From Herbaspirillum sp. (GTDB lineage: Bacteria; Pseudomonadota; Gammaproteobacteria; Burkholderiales; Burkholderiaceae_D): DNA of 44,020 bases. Each line of letters begins with the position of its first letter. Position 1 is the stretch's first letter. A model generated the notes under the pieces. That model was not told the DNA's origin, made no database searches, and was given only the letters and a program-made list of their open reading frames with translations. The translations under genes and the position numbers were made by a program. The stretch spans positions 1 through 44,020 of the forward strand of contig JAQGNR010000073.1 in assembly GCA_028291765.1 (NCBI GenBank), read 5' to 3'. Positions 29,378 through 39,056 of the stretch are shown piece after piece.

Positions 29378-29449
29378 AAAAGGGGTTGAGAAAAGAGACT
29401 GAGACTGAGAGGCCGAGAGGTCGAGAGGTCGAGAAAAGGGGTTGAGAAA
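29378..29449. repeat. Purine-rich direct repeats before the M23 peptidase gene
   Basis: The 16-bp word AAAAGGGGTTGAGAAA occurs at 29378-29393 and again at 29434-29449. Between them lie short tandem units (GAGACT twice, then GAGGTC twice within GAGAGG/TCGAGAGG), making a nearly all-purine tract of about 70 bp that ends 6 bp before the start codon. It could act as a translational enhancer or vary by slippage. Confidence 0.7.
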
Positions 29450-29455
29450 TACAAG

Positions 29456-30415
29456 ATGCAAATTATTGTACTGAATCCGCGTTCCCGCGTGCGCTCGTTG
29501 ACTTTGAGTTCCAGGCATGTCTTGCTGCTGTTGTCGTTGCTGGCAGCGGCGATACTGGGATGCGCTGCGCTCCTGTCGTATCTGCTGTTGAGCCGCGCCA
29601 GCGAAAGCCAGTCGCCGACGCTGCATAACATCGTGGAAGCGTTGATGCGCCAGGATGAAGACAAAAAAGAAAAATATCTGAAAGAAAATCTGGCCTTGAT
29701 GGCGATCAAGCTGGGCGAAATGCAGGCGCAGCTGTCGCGTTTGGATGCGCTCGGCGAGCGCGTGCAGGGCCTGGCCGGCGTACCACCGCAGGAATTCAAT
29801 TTCAAAACGCCCCCGGGCGGCCAGGGCGGCGCCTTGAGCACCAATCCGGCGACGCCCGCGCGCGCCATGAATATGAGCGAATTGCAGAAAGACCTGGACG
29901 CCTTCGAAACCGATATCGGCAGCCGCTCCGATTATATGAATGTGGTGGAAACCGCGTTGATGAGCGACAAAATCAAAGCCCGGCTGTTGCCGACCATGCA
30001 GCCGGTCAACGTCTTGTATAACTCATCGAGCTTCGGTTGGCGCATCGATCCATTTACCGGTTTCAATGCCTTTCATGAAGGCCTGGATTTTCCCGCGCCG
30101 ATCGGAACGCCCATTTTTGCCGCCGCTGCCGGCGTGGTGGTGGCGGCTGAATTCCATCCCGATTACGGCAATATGCTCGATATCGATCACGGCAACGACA
30201 TCATGACCCGCTACGCCCATGCTTCGGTGCTGTATGCCAAAGTGGGCGATATCGTCAAGCGCGGGCAACATATTGCCGATATCGGCACCACCGGGCGTTC
30301 GACCGGGCCGCATCTGCACTTTGAAGTGCGCATCAAAGGCGTGGCGCAAGATCCGCGCAAATTCCTTGCTCTGGGCGCGGGGCCGCCTAAATTGCCGCCG
30401 ATCGCCGCTAAATAA
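29456..30415 (+). CDS. M23-family metallopeptidase (LytM domain), membrane-anchored
   Basis: The 319-residue protein has a cytoplasmic start, a membrane helix (about 21-46), a helical/coiled region (about 55-105), a Gly/Pro linker and a C-terminal LytM domain. The zinc ligands are visible: H207 and D211 in HEGLDF, and H288 in GPHLHFEV, with H255 in RYAH as catalytic helper, so it should be an active endopeptidase on peptidoglycan stem cross-links. It lies directly upstream of secA, as commonly seen in related species. Confidence 0.9.
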   Translation: MQIIVLNPRSRVRSLTLSSRHVLLLLSLLAAAILGCAALLSYLLLSRASESQSPTLHNIVEALMRQDEDKKEKYLKENLALMAIKLGEMQAQLSRLDALGERVQGLAGVPPQEFNFKTPPGGQGGALSTNPATPARAMNMSELQKDLDAFETDIGSRSDYMNVVETALMSDKIKARLLPTMQPVNVLYNSSSFGWRIDPFTGFNAFHEGLDFPAPIGTPIFAAAAGVVVAAEFHPDYGNMLDIDHGNDIMTRYAHASVLYAKVGDIVKRGQHIADIGTTGRSTGPHLHFEVRIKGVAQDPRKFLALGAGPPKLPPIAAK

Positions 30416-30706
30416 GCTGCTTGGAGGTAGCGCTATGCTATTGATTCCGGGGATTACAGCCTGATATCAGCAGAACATTGAAATGCTGCTCTGTAATATG
30501 CTTGAGCTACAGACGGTCAGTAGAGTGCGGCGACGCAGTCGTGCATGATAAAATCACGAGCTAATTGTTAAAAATGCAGCGTATTGTTGCGATTCAAACG
30601 TATTCCAGCAGTTTGCAGCTTTGGTCATATTCCGGTTTCGCGGCGTGATTGCTTCCACTTTGGTCACCTGCGGTGCTTTTCCTTTAAGCTTTTTTAGAAT
30701 CCAAGC
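30416..30706 (+). promoter_or_regulatory. Upstream region of secA with a tiny leader ORF and stem-loop
   Basis: GGAGGT (30423-30428) is followed at good distance by ATG 30435 and a nine-codon frame (MLLIPGITA) ending at TGA 30462-30464. An imperfect hairpin follows: ATTACAG/CTGTAAT outer arms (30453-30459 and 30491-30497) and AGCAG/CTGCT inner arms. No gene of normal length is present. The arrangement could be a regulatory leader, but nothing shows that it is translated; the remaining 200 bp contain no consensus promoter that I can defend. Confidence 0.3.
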
Positions 30707-33472
30707 ATGTCATTACTGACCCAGATTTTCGGCAGCCGCAACCAGCGGCTGCTTAAGCAATATCAAAAGACTGTGCGCGAAATCAATGCACTGGAACCGG
30801 CCATGGAAGCACTGTCGGATGCCGAGCTTCAAGCCAAGACGCCGGAACTCAAGACGCGCATCGCCAACGGCGAAACCCTGGATGCGATCTTGCCGGAAGC
30901 CTTTGCCGTGTGCCGCGAGGCCAGCAAACGGGTATTGAAGATGCGCCATTTCGATGTGCAGCTGGCAGGCGGGATGGCCTTGCATTACGGTAAGATCGCT
31001 GAAATGCGCACGGGCGAAGGCAAGACGCTAATGGCGACTTTGTCTGCATATCTGAATGCCTTGTCCGGCAAGGGCGTGCATGTGGTGACGGTCAACGATT
31101 ACCTCGCCAAACGCGACGCCGAATGGATGGGCCGCCTGTATAGCTGGCTGGGCCTGACTACCGGCGTGAATCTGTCGCAAATGGCGCACGATCTCAAGCA
31201 GTCCGCTTACGCCGCCGATATTACCTACGGCACCAATAACGAATTCGGTTTCGATTACCTGCGCGACAACATGGTGTTCGAAGCGAACGACCGCGTGCAG
31301 CGCACTCTGAATTTCGCCATCGTCGATGAAGTCGATTCGATCCTCATCGATGAAGCCCGCACTCCGCTGATCATTTCCGGGCAGGCCGAAAGTCATACCG
31401 ATTTATATCAAAAAATGAATGCCGTGCCGCCGCTGCTGACGCTGCAGATCGGCGAAGAAACGCCGGACGGCAAGGGCAAGGTCGAAGTGCCGGGCGATTA
31501 CACCCGCGATGACAAGGCGCATCAGGTATTGTTGACCGAAGCCGGACATGACAAGGCCGAACGCATCCTGACCGAAATGGGTTTGCTGGTCGAAGGCGCG
31601 TCGCTGTATGACGCCACCAATATTTCACTGATCCATCATTTATATGCGGCGTTGCGCGCGCACACGCTGTATCACAAGGATCAGCAATATGTGGTGCAGA
31701 ACGGCGTAGTCGTGATCGTCGATGAATTCACCGGCCGTCTGATGACGGGGCGGCGCTGGTCGGAAGGTCTGCACCAGGCGGTCGAAGCCAAGGAACATGT
31801 AGCGATTCAGAACGAGAATCAGACGCTGGCATCGATCACATTCCAGAATTATTTCCGCATGTATGCCAAATTGTCCGGCATGACGGGTACTGCCGATACG
31901 GAAGCCTACGAATTCCAGGAAATCTACGGTCTGGAAACAGTCGTCATTCCGCCGAACCGCATCAGCCAGCGCAAGGATAAGCAGGATCAGGTCTACAAGA
32001 CGGCGCAGGAAAAGTATCAGGCGATGCTCGTCGATATCAAGGATTGCTACGAGCGCGGGCAACCGGTGCTGGTGGGAACCACCTCCATTGAGAATTCGGA
32101 ATTGCTGTCGGGGATTCTGGACAAGGCCGCTCTGCCGCATAACGTATTGAACGCCAAGCAACATGAGCGTGAAGCGCAGATCATTGCGCAGGCCGGTCGT
32201 CCGAAGATGATCACCATCGCGACCAATATGGCCGGGCGCGGTACCGATATCGTGCTGGGCGGTAATGTCGAGAAGCAGATTCAGCTCATCGATGAAGACG
32301 CTGCCTTGGCCGATGCCGCTAAGCAGACGCAGGCCAAGCAGCTCAATGACGAATGGCAATCGCTGCACGATCATGTGGTGGCTGCGGGCGGCTTGCATAT
32401 TATCGGTACCGAACGTCACGAATCGCGGCGCGTCGACAATCAATTGCGCGGTCGTTCCGGCCGTCAGGGCGACCCTGGTTCTTCGCGTTTTTATCTGTCG
32501 CTGGACGATGCGTTACTGCGCATTTTTGCCGGCGACCGGGTGCGCGCCATCATGGATCGGCTCAAGATGCCGGAAGGCGAACCGATCGAAGCGGGCATCG
32601 TTTCGCGCTCGATCGAATCGGCGCAACGCAAGGTTGAAGCGCGCAACTTCGACATCCGCAAGCAATTGCTGGAATACGACGATGTGTCCAACGATCAGCG
32701 CAAAGTGATTTATCAGCAGCGCAATGAATTACTGGAATCGCAGGATGTTTCCGAGATGATCACGTCTTTGCGTCACGGCGTATTCACCGAACTGTTTTAC
32801 ATGCATGTGCCGCCGGAGTCGATTGAAGAGCAGTGGGATATCCCGGGGCTGGAAGCGACGCTGCAAACGGAATGGCGGCTGGATGTGCCGCTGGTAGAGA
32901 TGCTGGAACAAGAAGCGCATTTGACCGAAGACGAATTGCTTGAGCGTATTCTGGATGCCGGCGATGTATCGTACGCCGCCAAAACGGATATCGTAGGCAA
33001 GGAAAGTTTCCACGGTTTTGAGCGCAGCGTGACATTGCAGGCGATCGATAGCCATTGGCGCGAGCATCTGGCGGCACTCGATCATTTGCGCCAAGGGATT
33101 CATTTGCGCGGTTATGCGCAGAAAAATCCGAAGCAGGAATACAAACGCGAAGCCTTTGAGTTGTTCGGTCAGATGCTGGACCTGATCAAAAACGAAGTGA
33201 TCAAAGTCGTTATGACGGTGCAAATTCAGAGCCGTGAAGAAATCGACGCGGCCGAGGCGCAATTGGCGCAGCCGCATCTGGAAAACGTGCATTACCAGCA
33301 TGCCGATTTCGATGCGGCCGTCGCGCCGGAAGAATTGCTGGCGCCGACAGCCAATAGCGAAGAACCTAAAGCGCAGCCGATGACTAACGTTCTGCCGAAG
33401 GTCGGCCGCAACGATCCGTGTCCGTGCGGCAGCGGCAAAAAATATAAGCAGTGCCACGGTAAGCTGGTGTAA
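30707..33472 (+). CDS. secA: Preprotein translocase ATPase SecA
   Basis: The 921-residue motor drives proteins through SecYEG. It has the Walker A loop [13 protein letters not shown] (about 100-112), [21 protein letters not shown] (DEAD-box strand), [14 protein letters not shown], the preprotein cross-linking domain, the NBD2 motif [27 protein letters not shown], and the C-terminal zinc-binding [17 protein letters not shown] that contacts SecB. Length and domain order are normal. Confidence 0.98.
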   Translation: MSLLTQIFGSRNQRLLKQYQKTVREINALEPAMEALSDAELQAKTPELKTRIANGETLDAILPEAFAVCREASKRVLKMRHFDVQLAGGMALHYGKIAEMRTGEGKTLMATLSAYLNALSGKGVHVVTVNDYLAKRDAEWMGRLYSWLGLTTGVNLSQMAHDLKQSAYAADITYGTNNEFGFDYLRDNMVFEANDRVQRTLNFAIVDEVDSILIDEARTPLIISGQAESHTDLYQKMNAVPPLLTLQIGEETPDGKGKVEVPGDYTRDDKAHQVLLTEAGHDKAERILTEMGLLVEGASLYDATNISLIHHLYAALRAHTLYHKDQQYVVQNGVVVIVDEFTGRLMTGRRWSEGLHQAVEAKEHVAIQNENQTLASITFQNYFRMYAKLSGMTGTADTEAYEFQEIYGLETVVIPPNRISQRKDKQDQVYKTAQEKYQAMLVDIKDCYERGQPVLVGTTSIENSELLSGILDKAALPHNVLNAKQHEREAQIIAQAGRPKMITIATNMAGRGTDIVLGGNVEKQIQLIDEDAALADAAKQTQAKQLNDEWQSLHDHVVAAGGLHIIGTERHESRRVDNQLRGRSGRQGDPGSSRFYLSLDDALLRIFAGDRVRAIMDRLKMPEGEPIEAGIVSRSIESAQRKVEARNFDIRKQLLEYDDVSNDQRKVIYQQRNELLESQDVSEMITSLRHGVFTELFYMHVPPESIEEQWDIPGLEATLQTEWRLDVPLVEMLEQEAHLTEDELLERILDAGDVSYAAKTDIVGKESFHGFERSVTLQAIDSHWREHLAALDHLRQGIHLRGYAQKNPKQEYKREAFELFGQMLDLIKNEVIKVVMTVQIQSREEIDAAEAQLAQPHLENVHYQHADFDAAVAPEELLAPTANSEEPKAQPMTNVLPKVGRNDPCPCGSGKKYKQCHGKLV

Positions 33473-33524
33473 TGCCGTACTGAATCGAGACTGCAACGGG
33501 CTGCAAATATTACAAGCAAAAAAC

Positions 33525-33554
33525 AGGGTGACATCGTAGATGCCGCCCTTTTTT
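33525..33554 (+). terminator. Rho-independent terminator after secA
   Basis: AGGGTGACATC pairs with GATGCCGCCCT (one mismatch and one G-U) around a GTA loop, followed by TTTTTT. It separates secA from argJ. Confidence 0.8.
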
Positions 33555-33591
33555 GTCATTCTTTACCAACCATTTTCCGGAAAATTACGCC

Positions 33592-34833
33592 ATGGCCGTT
33601 AATTCCCCACTCCCTATTTCCGCCAACTTGCTGCCGATTGCCGGCGTCGATCTGGGCTATGCCGAAGCCGGCGTGCGCAAAGCCGATCGCAAGGATCTGC
33701 TGGTGATCAAGTTGGCCCCTGAAGCGACCGTAGCGGGTGTATTTACGCAAAACCGTTTTTGCGCAGCGCCGGTACAGATTTGCAAGGCGCATCTGGCGCA
33801 GGCCAGCACGGCTGCGCCGATTCGTGCATTATTGATCAACACCGGCAACGCCAATGCCGGCACGGGCGCAACCGGGCTGGCGCACGCCAATATCACCTGC
33901 GATGCACTAGCCAAGCTGATGGATTGCGCGCCGCAACAGATTTTGCCGTTCTCCACCGGGGTGATTCTGGAACCGCTGCCGGTGGATCGCATCGTGGCGG
34001 GTTTGCCGCTGGCGCTGGATAATCTGAAATCCGACAACTGGTTGAATGCCGCCGAAGCGATCATGACCACCGATACGCAGCCGAAGGCAGCCTCGCGCCG
34101 CGTCACGATTGCCGGCAAGACTGTCACCATGACCGGCATCAGCAAAGGCGCCGGCATGATCCGGCCAAATATGGCGACGATGCTGGGTTTTCTGGCGATC
34201 GACGCCGCTGTGGCGCAGCCTGTGCTGAACGTTCTGGTCAAGCAGGCTGCTGAGCTGTCGTTCAATTGCATTACCATCGATGGCGATACGTCGACCAACG
34301 ATTCATTCATGTTGATTGCGACCGGGGCCGGCGCGGATCCATTAAGAGTCGACGCGGTGGACTCGGTCGAATATGCGGCGCTGGCCGCGGCGGTGATCGG
34401 CATTGCCCAGGAATTGGCGCAAATGATTATCCGTGACGGCGAGGGTGCGACTAAATTCATCACCATTACGGTGGAAGGCGGCGCCAGTGTGGCGGAGTGC
34501 CGCCAGATCGCTTATTCGATTGGCCATTCGCCGCTGGTGAAAACGGCCTTCTTCGCCTCCGATCCGAATCTGGGACGCATTCTGGCGGCAATCGGTTATG
34601 CCGGCGTGGATGATCTGGATGTGTCGAAACTGAATTTGTATCTGGATGATGTCTGGGTCGCCAAAGATGGCGGACGCAATCCCGATTATCGGGAAGCCGA
34701 CGGCCAGCGCGTCATGCAGCAAAGTGAAATCACGGTGCGGGTAAAGCTGGGACGGGGGGACGCCGCGGCGACCATCTGGACCTGCGATCTGTCGCACGAT
34801 TATGTCAGCATCAACGCCGATTACCGTTCTTGA
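33592..34833 (+). CDS. argJ: Bifunctional ornithine acetyltransferase / N-acetylglutamate synthase ArgJ
   Basis: The 413-residue precursor catalyses acetyl recycling in arginine synthesis. ArgJ cleaves itself into two chains before a threonine in the motif MATML; here [13 protein letters not shown] places the cut between A195 and T196, so the nucleophile is T196. Other signatures are [12 protein letters not shown], the oxyanion [14 protein letters not shown] and the end [19 protein letters not shown] 33592 is chosen; the frame is open to 33553 but this overlaps the secA terminator. Confidence 0.97.
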   Translation: MAVNSPLPISANLLPIAGVDLGYAEAGVRKADRKDLLVIKLAPEATVAGVFTQNRFCAAPVQICKAHLAQASTAAPIRALLINTGNANAGTGATGLAHANITCDALAKLMDCAPQQILPFSTGVILEPLPVDRIVAGLPLALDNLKSDNWLNAAEAIMTTDTQPKAASRRVTIAGKTVTMTGISKGAGMIRPNMATMLGFLAIDAAVAQPVLNVLVKQAAELSFNCITIDGDTSTNDSFMLIATGAGADPLRVDAVDSVEYAALAAAVIGIAQELAQMIIRDGEGATKFITITVEGGASVAECRQIAYSIGHSPLVKTAFFASDPNLGRILAAIGYAGVDDLDVSKLNLYLDDVWVAKDGGRNPDYREADGQRVMQQSEITVRVKLGRGDAAATIWTCDLSHDYVSINADYRS

Positions 34834-34849
34834 ATAAGGTTGTACTGTA

Positions 34850-35722
34850 ATGACTCAATTAGACCAATTTTTGCAGCGCGCCGAGCTTTTGCTGGCGCAC
34901 ATTGAAGCGATTCTGCCGGCCGCCGCCGGCACCGCCCCGGACTGGGCTGCAGCGATCGCATTTCGCTGGCGGCGCCATTCGGGGCGCAGCCAGGGCGGCT
35001 ATTTGCAGCCGGTTAAGCATATTGCGCCGATTGCTTTGAGCGATTTGCATAATATCGCGCCGCAAAAGGAGCAGATCGATCAGAACACCCGGCAGTTCGT
35101 GATGGGAAAACCGGCCAATAATGTGCTCCTGACCGGCGCGCGCGGCACCGGCAAGTCGTCGCTGATCAAGGCTTGCCTGAATCAGTATGCGGATCAGGGT
35201 TTGCGTCTGATCGAAGTCGATAAGGACGATCTGGCCGATCTGCCCGATATTGTCGATATGGTGGCAAGCCGTCCCGAACGTTTCATCGTATTTTGCGATG
35301 ATTTGTCGTTTGAAGAGGGCGAGAGCGGTTACAAGGCGCTGAAAGTCGCGCTCGACGGTAGCGTTTCGGCGCAATCGGATAATGTGCTGATTTATGCAAC
35401 CTCGAACCGGCGGCATTTGATGCCGGAGCGCATGTCGGACAACGCAACTTACGTGCATACCGAAGATGGCGATCTGCATCCCGGCGAAACGGTGGAAGAG
35501 AAGATTTCCTTGTCCGAACGTTTCGGTTTATGGGTGACGTTCTATCCATTCCGGCAAGACGATTATCTGGAAATTGTCGCGCACTGGCTGGGACATTTCG
35601 GTTGTTCTCCGGAACAGATCGAGGCCGCGCGCGGCGATGCGCTGCGCTGGGCTTTGCAACGCAGTTCGCGTTCCGGCCGCGTGGCGTGGCAATTCGCCAA
35701 AGACCATGCCGGCAAGCACTAG
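34850..35722 (+). CDS. DUF815-type AAA+ ATPase
   Basis: The 290-residue protein has the Walker A loop GARGTGKSS (96-104), a Walker B-like strand RFIVFCDDLSFEEGE, sensor-1 in VLIYATSNRRHLMPE and the family segments DLHNIAPQKEQIDQNTRQFV and LSERFGLWVTFYPFRQDDYL. This is the family often annotated as DUF815 or YifB-adjacent AAA ATPase, of unknown cellular role. It sits between argJ and mutT, 9 bp before the latter, and is probably in one operon with them. Confidence 0.85.
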   Translation: MTQLDQFLQRAELLLAHIEAILPAAAGTAPDWAAAIAFRWRRHSGRSQGGYLQPVKHIAPIALSDLHNIAPQKEQIDQNTRQFVMGKPANNVLLTGARGTGKSSLIKACLNQYADQGLRLIEVDKDDLADLPDIVDMVASRPERFIVFCDDLSFEEGESGYKALKVALDGSVSAQSDNVLIYATSNRRHLMPERMSDNATYVHTEDGDLHPGETVEEKISLSERFGLWVTFYPFRQDDYLEIVAHWLGHFGCSPEQIEAARGDALRWALQRSSRSGRVAWQFAKDHAGKH

Positions 35723-35731
35723 AGTGATGCA

Positions 35732-36169
35732 ATGAGCGATCAGGCCATGGATGCAAAATCGGCGCCGATCGATGTCGCGGTCGGTATTTTGATGCGCGCT
35801 AATGGCGACGTGTTGCTGGGGCAACGACCGGAAGGCAAGCCGTACGCCGGGTATTGGGAATTCCCCGGCGGTAAGGTCGAAGCCGGCGAATCGATTCTGG
35901 CCGCGCTCAAACGCGAGTTTGTGGAAGAGTTGGGAATTGAAGTGCTATCGGCTGAGCCCTGGTGCGGCGTACAGCATGTCTATCCGCACGCGCATGTACG
36001 GTTGCACTTTTATATCAGCCGCCAATGGCGAGGCGAACCGCAAAGTCTGGAAGGGCAGGCATTCGCCTGGCAAGGCACGGTTGGCGTTTCGCCGCTGCTG
36101 CCGGCGACGATTCCGTTAATTGAATGGCTGGATAAGCTGCGCTTAGCTGACGAACGAAGTGCTGAGTAA
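35732..36169 (+). CDS. mutT: Nudix hydrolase MutT (8-oxo-dGTP diphosphatase)
   Basis: The 145-residue protein has a complete Nudix box from G47 to I69 (GKVEAGE, then REFVEELGI), matching GX5EX7REUXEEXGU exactly. The N-terminal VAVGILMRANGDVLLGQRPEGKPYAGYWEFPGG is typical of MutT, which removes oxidised dGTP. The preference for 8-oxo-dGTP is by family. It ends before a large palindromic element and faces yacG. Confidence 0.9.
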   Translation: MSDQAMDAKSAPIDVAVGILMRANGDVLLGQRPEGKPYAGYWEFPGGKVEAGESILAALKREFVEELGIEVLSAEPWCGVQHVYPHAHVRLHFYISRQWRGEPQSLEGQAFAWQGTVGVSPLLPATIPLIEWLDKLRLADERSAE

Positions 36170-36224
36170 CCAGTATCTTATTGAGGGTTCATCAGGGTTT
36201 TCTGTGGGTATTCTTTGAGTTTTG

Positions 36225-36396
36225 CCTGTTGTGATGACCCTTCGACACGGCCTGCGGCCTGCTCAGGGCGAACGGTTTTTCTTTAAAGTTTTCACCAAAA
36301 CCCCGTTCAAGGCGAATGGTTTTTCTTTAAATTTTCACCAAAACCCCGTTCGCCCTGAGCAGGCCGCAGGCCGTGTCGAAGGGTCATCACAACAGG
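36225..36396. repeat. REP-like element: 51-bp perfect inverted repeat around a tandem duplication
   Basis: Arms 36225-36275 and 36346-36396 are perfect reverse complements over 51 bp. They include CCTTCGACACGGCCTG and CTCAGGGCGAACGG, a word type widespread between genes of beta- and gammaproteobacteria. Weaker pairing extends outward (36216-36224 with 36397-36405). The centre holds two direct copies of about 42 bp (about 36267-36308 and 36310-36351), each GGCGAAYGG, TTTTTC, TTTAAA, CACCAAAACCCCGTTC, and each can fold on its own. Its position between convergent mutT and yacG suggests a two-way terminator as well as a mobile repeat. Confidence 0.9.
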
Positions 36397-36445
36397 TAAA
36401 ACTTAAAGGATTTTAAAAAGTACCCACACAAAAGTCTGAAGAACC

Positions 36446-36634
36446 TTATTGGATAGGTTTCTGGTCGTCTTCCAGCTCATCGGGCAAGTTGACAGCAGGA
36501 ATCGTATATTTCTCTTCGGCCCATGCGCCGAGATCGATCTGTTTGCAGCGGTCTGAACAAAACGGACGGTATCTGTTTTGTTCGGTCCATTCCACTTTGG
36601 CGCCGCAAGTGGGGCAGTTGACTGTCGTTACCAT
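36446..36634 (-). CDS. yacG: DNA gyrase inhibitor YacG (zinc protein)
   Basis: The 62-residue protein has four cysteines, C7-C10 (NCPTCG) and C26-C30 ([14 protein letters not shown]), which bind one zinc ion as in YacG. YacG inhibits DNA gyrase by binding GyrB. The acidic tail is variable. It lies just after zapD on the same strand with 13 bp between, as in many proteobacteria, and downstream of coaE. Confidence 0.93.
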   Translation of the reverse strand: MVTTVNCPTCGAKVEWTEQNRYRPFCSDRCKQIDLGAWAEEKYTIPAVNLPDELEDDQKPIQ

Positions 36635-36647
36635 AAGATATTAAAAA

Positions 36648-37403
36648 TTAAAAACCGCAGAGCGTCATTTCGAATGCCACGTCGCTTTCGAATGGTTTGG
36701 GTTTCATGTCGCCATCCTGCGTGGTGTAGCGCACCCATATCATGTATTTATTGGCTGAGATTTCGGGAATAGCACCCAGGTCGTTGTCGATTACCAGACG
36801 TAGCATCTGGTACACCTTACCCTGCAGCATTTGCTGGTAACTGCCGGCCTCGGCTGTAATCTTGACCGGCTGGCCGGATTCGCGCAGCAGCCGCAGCACG
36901 ATCGCAATAGCATCCGATAAAGGCGCCAGCGGAGCGAACCAGTTGAAAATGTCTTGATAGCGCTGTTGCGCCGGGCGCTGCTGCCAGGCGTAATAGGACG
37001 GCAGATCGAATTCACAGGCGCCGCCGGGAATGATGGTGCGCCCGCGGATGCTCATCAGCCATTCGTTGTCGCGGATATTCTGACCGGTTCTGCCTTGTGC
37101 AGTGCTCAGCGCAGTACTGGCGCGATCGACTTCAGCGAGAATCGCGTTGAGCATTTCCGGTTCGACATTGGGATTGGTTTGATAGGCCAGCAGCGTTTGC
37201 TTCTGGCGTTCCAGTTCTTGCAAAAGATCGGATTTGAGATCGGCGCGACCGGCTACTTCGAGAATTTCGAAAATGGTCGCGAGGGCCACATGATGTTGCA
37301 GCGGACTTTCCTGGTGCAAGAAAAATGTGAATTTTTCAAACAGGTCTTCCAGTCGCAACAACGTGCGAATACGCTCGTTGAAAGGGTATTCGTAGACGAT
37401 CAA
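36648..37403 (-). CDS. zapD: Cell division protein ZapD (Z-ring associated)
   Basis: The 251-residue protein bundles FtsZ filaments by binding the FtsZ C-terminal peptide. The N-terminus [22 protein letters not shown] and the segments [31 protein letters not shown] and [27 protein letters not shown] are characteristic of ZapD (YacF). It is unrelated to ZapA-C. It belongs to the coaE-zapD-yacG arrangement, with a 148-bp gap before coaE. Confidence 0.95.
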   Translation of the reverse strand: MIVYEYPFNERIRTLLRLEDLFEKFTFFLHQESPLQHHVALATIFEILEVAGRADLKSDLLQELERQKQTLLAYQTNPNVEPEMLNAILAEVDRASTALSTAQGRTGQNIRDNEWLMSIRGRTIIPGGACEFDLPSYYAWQQRPAQQRYQDIFNWFAPLAPLSDAIAIVLRLLRESGQPVKITAEAGSYQQMLQGKVYQMLRLVIDNDLGAIPEISANKYMIWVRYTTQDGDMKPKPFESDVAFEMTLCGF

Positions 37404-37551
37404 AGTACATCCCTTTAAAGTTGAACTGAACTAGGAAGCGCTGATTAAGTGCCGAGAGCTATTCACAACACTGACTCAAGATTCCCTATACGTGATTCTG
37501 AACGATGCTGGGTAAAATTACAAACACTGATAACGCTTGCCTCTCATTTTC

Positions 37552-38163
37552 TTATTTGGCCAACTTACTATAAAGCGCATGTAATCGCTCGACCTGCGGC
37601 AGCAGGGCGGCAGCGTCGCCATTATTTTCAATGATGTCGTCGGCGGCCTGCAAACGCTCTTCGCGCGAAGCTTGCGCAGCAATGATCGCTTTGACTTGCT
37701 CTACTGACAATTGATTACGTTGCATCACACGCGCAATCTGGGTCTCTTCATCGCAATCGACCACCAGAATGCGTGCCGTGCGTTGTTTCCAATAGCTGGA
37801 AGCAAGCAGCAGCGGTACGACAAATAGTGTGTATTCGCTGTCGGTGCGTTCGGCTTGGCGTTCGGTCTCGCTTTTGATCAGCGGATGCAGAATGGCTTCC
37901 AGACGCTGGCGTGCGCCGGGGTCCGCAAAGACCAGTGCGCGCATGCGATCGCGGTCCAGCGCGCCTTGCGGTGTGATGAATTGAGCGCCGAAGGCATGAC
38001 GCAGGGCGTCAATGGCGACGCCGCCCTGCGCCGATAGCTGATGCGCGATCAGATCGGTATCGATAATGGCGGCGCCGTGCGCTGCGAACAAGTCGGCAAC
38101 GGTACTTTTACCGCTGCCGATGCCGCCGGTCAGTCCGACCGAGAATTTGGACGGGGTGCTCAT
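37552..38163 (-). CDS. coaE: Dephospho-CoA kinase CoaE
   Basis: The 203-residue P-loop kinase performs the last step of coenzyme A synthesis. It has VGLTGGIGSGKSTVADLF (P-loop 13-21), IDTDLIAHQL, and the lid VVDCDEETQIARVMQRNQLS. The start ATG at 38163 overlaps the pilD stop (ATGA); the frame is open much further upstream but that is the shadow of pilD. The last C-terminal residues follow the family. Confidence 0.95.
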   Translation of the reverse strand: MSTPSKFSVGLTGGIGSGKSTVADLFAAHGAAIIDTDLIAHQLSAQGGVAIDALRHAFGAQFITPQGALDRDRMRALVFADPGARQRLEAILHPLIKSETERQAERTDSEYTLFVVPLLLASSYWKQRTARILVVDCDEETQIARVMQRNQLSVEQVKAIIAAQASREERLQAADDIIENNGDAAALLPQVERLHALYSKLAK

Positions 38164-39056
38164 ACCGGCAGCATCCATTTCAGATAGGTTTGCCAAATAA
38201 GCGGGCCGTAGAACAGGCTGATCATGCCGCCGAGGGCCAGATAAGGGCCGAACGGCAACATGGCGCCGGCTGTGCGTTTGCTGCTTAGTTGTAGCAGAAC
38301 GCCGATCGCCAGGCCTGCAATCGATGCCAGTAACAGCACTACCGGCAGCATGGCCCAGCCCAGCCACGCGCCCAGTGCGGCCAGCATTTTGAAGTCGCCG
38401 TAGCCCATCCCTTCTTTGCCTCTGATCAGGCGATATAACTGAAATATCGTCCATAGCACAATATAACCGGCAACCGCGCCCAGCACCGCATCGCCCAGCG
38501 GGACGATTAATCCCTTCAGATTGACCAGCAGACCGCACCATAGCAGCGGCAAGGTCAGATAATCCGGCAGCAAGCCGGTTTCCGCATCGATCCAGGCCAT
38601 GGCCAGCAGGAAATAAGCCAGTAACAGCGCCGCCAGACCTTTCAGGCTGCCGCCGAAATGCCAGATCAGCAAGGCTGAAAGCCCTGCCGCGAGCAATTCG
38701 ACGGCCGGATAGCGGATGGAAATTGTGCTGCTGCAGGCGCTGCAGCGCCCGCGCAAAAACAGAAAGCTGAAGAGCGGAATATTGTGCCGTATCGCCAGCG
38801 TCTGTGCGCAATCGGGGCATTGCGACCGCGGCAGGAACAGATCGTAACGGGTCGTATGCGGCAGCGGCAGTCCCTGTTCTTCGGCGAGATAATTATCGTT
38901 GGCGCGTTGCATCATTTTTGGCAGGCGATGAATCAGCACATTCAGAAAACTGCCTATCAGAAGGCCGGCGACCGCTGCGCAGCCAGTGGCAAAGAAGTTC
39001 CCGGGCGCAATTCCTGGCAGATAAGTTGTAATCCAAGTTAAAAAAGCCGACATCAT
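38160..39056 (-). CDS. pilD: Type IV prepilin peptidase / N-methyltransferase PilD
   Basis: The 298-residue polytopic enzyme cleaves the leader of type IV prepilins and methylates the new N-terminal Phe. It has the N-terminal FLNVLIHRLPKMMQR, two CXXC pairs (C80/C83 and C105/C108) of the methylase domain, and the aspartic protease residues D157 in AWIDAETGLLPD and D221 in GYGDFK. Around eight membrane segments are visible. It overlaps pilC and coaE by short ATGA junctions. Confidence 0.96.
   Translation of the reverse strand: MMSAFLTWITTYLPGIAPGNFFATGCAAVAGLLIGSFLNVLIHRLPKMMQRANDNYLAEEQGLPLPHTTRYDLFLPRSQCPDCAQTLAIRHNIPLFSFLFLRGRCSACSSTISIRYPAVELLAAGLSALLIWHFGGSLKGLAALLLAYFLLAMAWIDAETGLLPDYLTLPLLWCGLLVNLKGLIVPLGDAVLGAVAGYIVLWTIFQLYRLIRGKEGMGYGDFKMLAALGAWLGWAMLPVVLLLASIAGLAIGVLLQLSSKRTAGAMLPFGPYLALGGMISLFYGPLIWQTYLKWMLPV

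Noticed and set aside
36225-36396. CRISPR-like array
   Set aside because: There are only two direct units with no unique spacers, and they lie within an inverted repeat; no cas gene is present.
37552-38820. 422-codon minus-strand frame as a single fusion protein
   Set aside because: Its first half is the shadow of pilD; the CoaE domain begins at ATG 38163, overlapping the pilD stop.
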